A stretch of 64,000 nt of DNA from Indolivaga macrotermitis (GTDB taxonomy: Bacteria; Bacteroidota; Bacteroidia; Bacteroidales; Dysgonomonadaceae). Positions 59,256-64,000 of this stretch are shown one piece after another (the stretch's first letter is position 1; each line of letters opens with the position of its first letter). The translations under genes and the position numbers were made by a program. The notes under the pieces are model-generated. The model saw only the letters and a program-made list of their open reading frames with translations, did not search any database and was not told the origin of the DNA. Where the stretch lies: assembly GCF_900128985.1 (NCBI RefSeq), contig NZ_FQUC01000015.1, forward strand, positions 1 to 64,000, written 5' to 3'.

Positions 59256-60716
59256 ATGTCAGAGAATTCTTCTAAAATTAAATTTCACAGCGGAGAGAAT
59301 ATTCCACTGGAATTGCATAAGGTGCGCGTTGTGCAAAAGCTTCATTTAGTGCCTATTGAACGCCGTCTTGAAGCCTTGTATGAAGCCGGATTTAATACAT
59401 TCAGATTAGATACCAAAGACGTATTTCTGGATATGCTTACCGATAGTGGTACGAATGCTATGAGTGACAGGCAATTGGGGGCGATGATGATTGCCGACGA
59501 TGCTTATGCCGGTTCGCAGAGTTTTGTTCGCTACCAGAAAGCTGTAGAAGAAGTTCTTGGTAAAAAATATTTACTACCTGTGCATCAGGGGCGCGCTGCC
59601 GAGAATATAATATCTAATGCCTATGTACGTAAAGGTAGTATTGTGCCGATGAATTATCATTTCACTACAGCGATGGCGCATATCACACAATATGGAGGTA
59701 AGATAGAAGAATTACTTTATGACGAAGCTTATGTGATTAACAGCAAGCACCCCTTCAAAGGAAATATGAACCTTGAGAAGTTGGAAGAATGTATCAATAA
59801 GCATGGTGCTGCCAATATTCCCTATATCCGTATGGAGGCTTCCACCAATCTTATCGGGGGACAGCCTTTCTCGATAGATAACTTAAGGAATGTACGCGCC
59901 ATAGCTGATAAATATAAAATACGGTTGGTGCTTGATGCCAGTTTACTTGGCGAAAATGCCTGGCTGGTGAAACAGCGTGAAGAGGAATTCAAGAACAGTT
60001 CTATGGCGGAGATCATACTCACGATGACGGGGTTGGCCGATCTTGTCTATTTTTCTGCACGAAAGCTGAGTTCGTCCCGCGGCGGTGGTATCTGTACCAA
60101 TGATTATGCTATAATGAAGGAATTGGAACCGCTTGTTCCGTTATTCGAAGGTTTTCTTACCTACGGTGGTATGTCGGTTCGCGAAATAGAGGCGATAGCT
60201 GTAGGGTTATATGAGACATTAGACGAAAGTATGATCTGTCAGAGTCCTCAGTTTATCGCATATCTGGTAAATTCATTAGAGAAAAAAGGTGTTCCGGTGG
60301 TAACTCCTCCCGGAGTACTAGGAGCTCATATGAATGCCATGGAGATATGTTCTCATATTTCGCAATTGGAATATCCGGCAGGAGCACTAGCGGCTGCTTT
60401 CTTCCTTATTTCAGGTGTGCGTGGAATGGAAAGAGGCTCTATATCTAACCAGCGTGATGAATACGGAAATGAGACGTATGCCGATATGGAACTCCTTCGT
60501 TTGGCTGTTCCGCGACGTGTATTCACTTTGTCGCAAATCAAATATGTGGAAGACCGTATGACATGGCTGTACGAGAACCGAAATTTGATAGGAGGGCTTA
60601 GGTTTGTATATGAACCTCCGGTGTTACGTTTCTTTATGGGAGGACTTGAGCCCGTTAATGACTGGCCACAGCGTTTGATGGCGAAATTCCGTGAAGATTT
60701 TGGCGATAGTCTTTAG
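59256..60716 (+). CDS. Divergent beta-eliminating lyase of the tryptophanase/tyrosine phenol-lyase family
   Basis: A 486-residue PLP enzyme. Family motifs: DVFLDMLTDSGTNAMSDRQ, DDAYAGSQSF, PVHQGRAAENI, FKGNMNLEKLEE, NLIGGQPFSIDNL, FLTYGGMSVREIEAIAVGL and LLRLAVPRRVFT. The PLP lysine is K270 in SARKLSSSRGGG (tryptophanase SAKKD-x5-GG), and D227 that pairs with the PLP ring is kept. The conserved Arg of D-S/T-R (E. coli R226) is Leu230 here, and the Asp after the PLP Lys is also replaced. It probably cleaves an amino acid side chain, but indole production is not assured. Confidence 0.82.
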   Translation: MSENSSKIKFHSGENIPLELHKVRVVQKLHLVPIERRLEALYEAGFNTFRLDTKDVFLDMLTDSGTNAMSDRQLGAMMIADDAYAGSQSFVRYQKAVEEVLGKKYLLPVHQGRAAENIISNAYVRKGSIVPMNYHFTTAMAHITQYGGKIEELLYDEAYVINSKHPFKGNMNLEKLEECINKHGAANIPYIRMEASTNLIGGQPFSIDNLRNVRAIADKYKIRLVLDASLLGENAWLVKQREEEFKNSSMAEIILTMTGLADLVYFSARKLSSSRGGGICTNDYAIMKELEPLVPLFEGFLTYGGMSVREIEAIAVGLYETLDESMICQSPQFIAYLVNSLEKKGVPVVTPPGVLGAHMNAMEICSHISQLEYPAGALAAAFFLISGVRGMERGSISNQRDEYGNETYADMELLRLAVPRRVFTLSQIKYVEDRMTWLYENRNLIGGLRFVYEPPVLRFFMGGLEPVNDWPQRLMAKFREDFGDSL

Positions 60717-60738
60717 TCTTGAAAAAATAAGAAATACG

Positions 60739-60772
60739 AAAACGGCATAGATTATTTTATCTATGCCGTTTT
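60739..60772. terminator. Bidirectional terminator
   Basis: 14-bp perfect stem (AAAACGGCATAGAT 60739-60752 with ATCTATGCCGTTTT 60759-60772), loop 6 nt, between the convergent lyase and DUF4251 genes. Confidence 0.92.
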
Positions 60773-60792
60773 TATATGTTTCGAAATATTCC

Positions 60793-61332
60793 TTATAAGG
60801 ATCTCCCTTTGAAAACAGAAGACTCTTCCGAAGGGTAGAGATAACCCGAGAAAGTTATATTCCGGCTACTGAAGTTTGAATTTACTGTAGCAGAGCATTG
60901 ATTATTGCCATTATACATAGTAAAAGATACTTCAGCAGAGATACCTGTACCGAAAACGGACATAGAGAATGTTACGTTCCCTTTTTTGTCTATGCTTTTT
61001 TTGACATTCGAAATTCTGCCGTCTAATGTAATGCCTCCGATACCGTTCGGTCCCGAGTAAAAAGCACTGTTAAATGCGAGTTGTACGGTTGCCTTGTCGC
61101 CTTTTGCTGAAATAAAATTAGTGTTGGCATTCACATAGGTCGATTGTCCGTTTTTGAAAGTAATGCGATCAGCTTCGAGAACGAAGTCGAGGCTGTCGAG
61201 GGCTGTGACTGCTTTTTCGTAGGCCAATTGGTTTTCAAGCCTTTGCTGTATTGCTTTTTCCGAATTTTGTTGTGTTTTGCATCCCACACACAAAAATAAG
61301 GCTGATAGTAGTATTAGAGCTGTTGTTTTCAT
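60793..61332 (-). CDS. DUF4251 lipoprotein
   Basis: A 179-residue lipoprotein: signal MKTTALILLSALFLCVGC with lipobox Cys18. A helical start (residues 25-50) is followed by a beta-rich domain (FVLEADRITFKNGQSTYVNANTNFISAKGDKATVQLAFN, GPNGIGGITLDGRISN, NITFSGYLYPSE) that matches DUF4251, a Bacteroidales family of unknown role. It probably faces the periplasm. Confidence 0.85.
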   Translation of the reverse strand: MKTTALILLSALFLCVGCKTQQNSEKAIQQRLENQLAYEKAVTALDSLDFVLEADRITFKNGQSTYVNANTNFISAKGDKATVQLAFNSAFYSGPNGIGGITLDGRISNVKKSIDKKGNVTFSMSVFGTGISAEVSFTMYNGNNQCSATVNSNFSSRNITFSGYLYPSEESSVFKGRSL

Positions 61333-61392
61333 AATTATTTGTGTTTTTAATATTTTATAATTAATATATAAACAGTTCGATAAACATAATGT

Positions 61393-61845
61393 TTAGAGTC
61401 TTTTAGAGAAACAAATACTATCGGCATTATCCGCATATTGGCCGTAATTGGGAATGACCGTATATCCCGATTTTTTATAGACACTTATAGCTTCTACCAT
61501 CTTTAGTCCGGTTTCGAGTATTGCTTGTCTAAATCCTTTTTCTTTAGCCCAAATCTCTATTTCGTGCAACATTTTTCCGGCTAAGCCTTTGCCTCTGTAA
61601 CCGGGATTCAGAAACATCCGTTTTACTTCGGCTGTTGAGTCGTTGTATTGTTTGAAACAACAGCAACCAACGGCTACCGAACCGGCATAGGCTATAATTA
61701 CGGTTTCGAGCCAATCTATTTTATTGTATACGTTATAACAAAATTGAGTATCCCCGTTGCGGATACTCAATTCTTTATCTAGTTCGGAAATTAATGACCT
61801 GAAATCATTATTTTCGCTATTTGTTCTTACTATTCTATAATCCAT
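61393..61845 (-). CDS. GNAT family N-acetyltransferase
   Basis: A 150-residue single-domain GNAT. Motif A for acetyl-CoA: VKRMFLNPGYRGKGLAGKMLHEIEIWAKEKGF (residues 73-105), motif B LETGLKMVEAISVYKKSGYTVIPNYGQY. The start VRTNSENNDFRSLISELDKEL and the end NADSICFSKRL resemble small enzymes that acetylate amino acids or unknown acceptors. It starts 15 bp after the lon stop on the same strand, so it may be co-transcribed with lon. Confidence 0.88.
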   Translation of the reverse strand: MDYRIVRTNSENNDFRSLISELDKELSIRNGDTQFCYNVYNKIDWLETVIIAYAGSVAVGCCCFKQYNDSTAEVKRMFLNPGYRGKGLAGKMLHEIEIWAKEKGFRQAILETGLKMVEAISVYKKSGYTVIPNYGQYADNADSICFSKRL

Positions 61846-61859
61846 ATAGGGGACAGATT

Positions 61860-64000
61860 TTATTTATCCGCTTCTTTTACGTGTAAGTCCAATGCGTTTT
61901 TAACCTTGTCTTTGAGCAACGCTATGTCCAGTACTTCTTTGATATCCGAGACATAATGAAATTTGAGCCCTTTAAGATATAATTCTTTAATTTCCTCAAT
62001 ATCTTTCATATTCTCTTTACACAGGATAATTTCTTTGATTCCGGCACGTTTAGCCGCGAGTATTTTTTCGCGGATACCTCCAACCGGAAGGACTTTTCCC
62101 CGTAAAGTGATTTCTCCGGTCATGGCTAGGTTCGCTTTAACTTTGCGTTGTGTAAAAGCGGAGGCCAAAGAAGTCACCATTGTTATACCTGCTGACGGAC
62201 CGTCTTTCGGGATAGCTCCTTCGGGAACGTGTACGTGTACATTCCAGTTATCGATAACATCATCGTCGATTCCTAATATCTGATTATGTGAACGGATATA
62301 CTCCATTGCAAGCATAGCAGACTCTTTCATTACATCGCCAAGGTTTCCGGTAAGAGTCAGTTTATTGCCTTTGCCCTTGCTTAGTGATGTTTCGATAAAC
62401 AGGATTTCGCCGCCGACCGAAGTCCATGCCAGTCCTGTAACCACACCGGCATATTCGTTGCCCTGATACTCGTCTTTCGAAAAGCGTTCGGCTCCGAGGT
62501 ATTCCTGAAGGTCTTTGATTTCGAGAACTTTGTTGTATTCCGATTTGGTTGCAACCTTCAAAGCCACTTTACGCATTATTTGCGCCAAAGTTTTATCTAA
62601 TCCCCTGACTCCCGATTCGCGTGTGTAACTGTCGATAATCTTTTCGATGGTCTTTTTAGGGATATCTATCGCTTCTTTATCCAGACCATGATTTTCGAGT
62701 TGTTTCGGGATAAGGTGGCGGCGTGCTATCTCTACCTTTTCTTCCAGAATATAACCACTGATATCGATCAGCTCCATACGGTCGAGTAGGGGCTGCGATA
62801 CATTAGATATATTATTGGCGGTAGCGATGAACAACACTTTCGACAGGTCGTAATCGATATTCAGATAGTTGTCGTGAAATGTCGAGTTTTGCTCCGGATC
62901 CAGTACTTCAAGTAATGCTGATGCCGGATCGCCACGGAAATCGTTGCCTATCTTATCTATTTCATCCAGAACGAACACAGGGTTAGATGATCCTGCTTTT
63001 TGCATGTTCTGGATAATACGTCCGGGCATAGCTCCGATATATGTTCTGCGGTGTCCCCTTATTTCCGATTCATCGTGTAATCCACCGAAAGATACCCTTA
63101 CATATTTCCGGTTGAGAGCTTCTGCTACAGATTTACCTAAAGATGTTTTACCAACACCCGGAGGGCCATACAAACAAATGATAGGGGATTTGAGGTCACC
63201 TTTCAGTTTCAGTACAGCAAGATGCTCGATAATACGCTCTTTGACCTTTTCGAGACCGAAATGATCATGGTCGAGTACTTTTTGAGCATGCTTCAGGTTG
63301 AAATTGTCTTTTGTATACACATTCCATGGCAACTCTAAAATCGTTTGCAGATAAGTAATCTGAGTCGAATAGTCGGGTGACTGGGGATGTAGTCTTTCGA
63401 GTTTTTTTACCTCTTTATCTACAGCTTCAGCCACTTTGGCATCCCATTTTTTGAGTTTTATTTTTTCTTTAAGCTCATCTATATCGGCTTGTTGGGGATT
63501 GCCTCCCAATTCGTCCTGTATAGTACGTATCTGTTGTTGCAGAAAATATTCTTTTTGCTGCTGGTTCAACTCTTCGCGGGTCTTCATCTGGATGTTCATT
63601 TTCATCTCCAGCATCTGTGTCTCGCGGTTTAGAAGCATCAACAGGCGGTAAGCACGGTTTTTATCGTCATCGATATTTAATAAGTCCTGCTTTTCATGCC
63701 CTTGTACAGGTAGGTTTGTACAGCAATAATTTACCAAAAGAGGCGATTTTGAATTTTCATTCAATTTAGTGATCAACTCTTTGGGCGGATCGCCGTACAT
63801 CCTTAGCATATGTATTGTAAGGTCTTTGATAGAGTCCAGTAATACTTCATACTCCTTGTCATCCGCTTCGGCAGGTATGTGTTCCTTAACTACATACTTG
63901 GCTTTCAGGTACGGATCGGTTTGGGTAATCCGATCCAGCCTGAACCGTTTTTTTCCCTGAAGGATTACTGTTACGTTCGGATCATTCGGTATTTCTATAA
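61860..64000 (-). CDS. lon: ATP-dependent Lon protease (5'-truncated at window end)
   Basis: The frame is open to the last base (reading [24 protein letters not shown] upstream of the internal ATG 63809), so the start lies beyond the window. Visible parts: rest of the N-terminal substrate domain, helical linker ([42 protein letters not shown]), AAA+ ATPase ([29 protein letters not shown]), and the C-terminal protease with Ser in DGPSAGITM and the paired Lys further on. It degrades misfolded and regulatory proteins in the cytosol. Confidence 0.97.
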   Translation of the reverse strand, partial: IEIPNDPNVTVILQGKKRFRLDRITQTDPYLKAKYVVKEHIPAEADDKEYEVLLDSIKDLTIHMLRMYGDPPKELITKLNENSKSPLLVNYCCTNLPVQGHEKQDLLNIDDDKNRAYRLLMLLNRETQMLEMKMNIQMKTREELNQQQKEYFLQQQIRTIQDELGGNPQQADIDELKEKIKLKKWDAKVAEAVDKEVKKLERLHPQSPDYSTQITYLQTILELPWNVYTKDNFNLKHAQKVLDHDHFGLEKVKERIIEHLAVLKLKGDLKSPIICLYGPPGVGKTSLGKSVAEALNRKYVRVSFGGLHDESEIRGHRRTYIGAMPGRIIQNMQKAGSSNPVFVLDEIDKIGNDFRGDPASALLEVLDPEQNSTFHDNYLNIDYDLSKVLFIATANNISNVSQPLLDRMELIDISGYILEEKVEIARRHLIPKQLENHGLDKEAIDIPKKTIEKIIDSYTRESGVRGLDKTLAQIMRKVALKVATKSEYNKVLEIKDLQEYLGAERFSKDEYQGNEYAGVVTGLAWTSVGGEILFIETSLSKGKGNKLTLTGNLGDVMKESAMLAMEYIRSHNQILGIDDDVIDNWNVHVHVPEGAIPKDGPSAGITMVTSLASAFTQRKVKANLAMTGEITLRGKVLPVGGIREKILAAKRAGIKEIILCKENMKDIEEIKELYLKGLKFHYVSDIKEVLDIALLKDKVKNALDLHVKEADK

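Overview
The window is a stretch of Bacteroidota chromosome, most likely order Bacteroidales and near Dysgonomonas/Parabacteroides (genus inferred from gene content, not proven). Reasons: many Bacteroidota-only families (DUF4271, DUF4199, DUF4251, DUF5686, DUF3078, SusC-type plug motifs, IntDOT-type recombinases), the promoter pattern TAnnTTTG instead of a sigma-70 -10 box, and the absence of Shine-Dalgarno sites. No rRNA, tRNA or CRISPR array was seen.

Region 1 (1 to about 9000) is the right end of an integrative/conjugative-type mobile element. It holds the C-terminus of a giant N6-methylase/helicase-type protein, an HhH protein, two small excisionase-like HTH proteins, and two tandem tyrosine recombinases with a downstream small gene. 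The backbone is visibly GC-richer than the chromosome. Between the two backbone blocks sits an AT-rich cargo island (about 2250-5750): a SIR2-domain protein with the hallmarks of anti-phage NADases, converging on a GNAT-PUA-like gene that overlaps an ASCH-domain gene. This is the best candidate for a little-described defence or toxin-type module. A repeat-rich stretch (8863-8995) after the integrases looks like the attachment/arm-site end.

Region 2 (9100-18330): a LolE-like permease; a 685-bp gap with a (AG)24 microsatellite and palindromes; three tandem secreted paralogues with C1q-like C-terminal domains; then an ECF sigma factor and a membrane anti-sigma-like protein (carboxypeptidase-regulatory domain, SusC-type plug motif, TonB C-terminus), divergent from a YfbK-type VWA protein carrying the same regulatory domain and motif.

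Region 3 (18347-28153): grpE-dnaJ, an SLC13-type transporter with RCK domains, a DUF2185 (Imm33-like) protein, a purine salvage pair (NCS2 permease and xpt), menA, and a stand-alone aspartokinase resembling the ectoine-cluster class.

Region 4 (28641-34733): exbB-exbD-exbD-tonB followed by a small membrane protein, a PstS-like lipoprotein and a TPR protein, probably one envelope-energisation unit. metK follows, with a probable SAM-II riboswitch at the start of its transcript.

Region 5 (36300-52700): DUF4271-hemD, a YgjP-like peptidase, cdd, a glucosaminidase with LysM repeats, a GT2 enzyme, a DUF3078 barrel, ettA, a DUF5686 outer-membrane protein, a split ThrE exporter, a membrane MutS-like ATPase, recO, an OmpA lipoprotein and a small acidic protein.

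Region 6 (52763-64000): topA, a polyprenyl-phosphate-type GT2, DUF4199, a zinc-ribbon/AraC/GyrI fusion next to a stand-alone zinc-ribbon paralogue, a Bor-like lipoprotein, a divergent tryptophanase-family lyase, a DUF4251 lipoprotein, a GNAT enzyme, and lon running off the window end. A conserved GTCACC-repeat element occurs in two distant intergenic regions (about 23300 and 58040).
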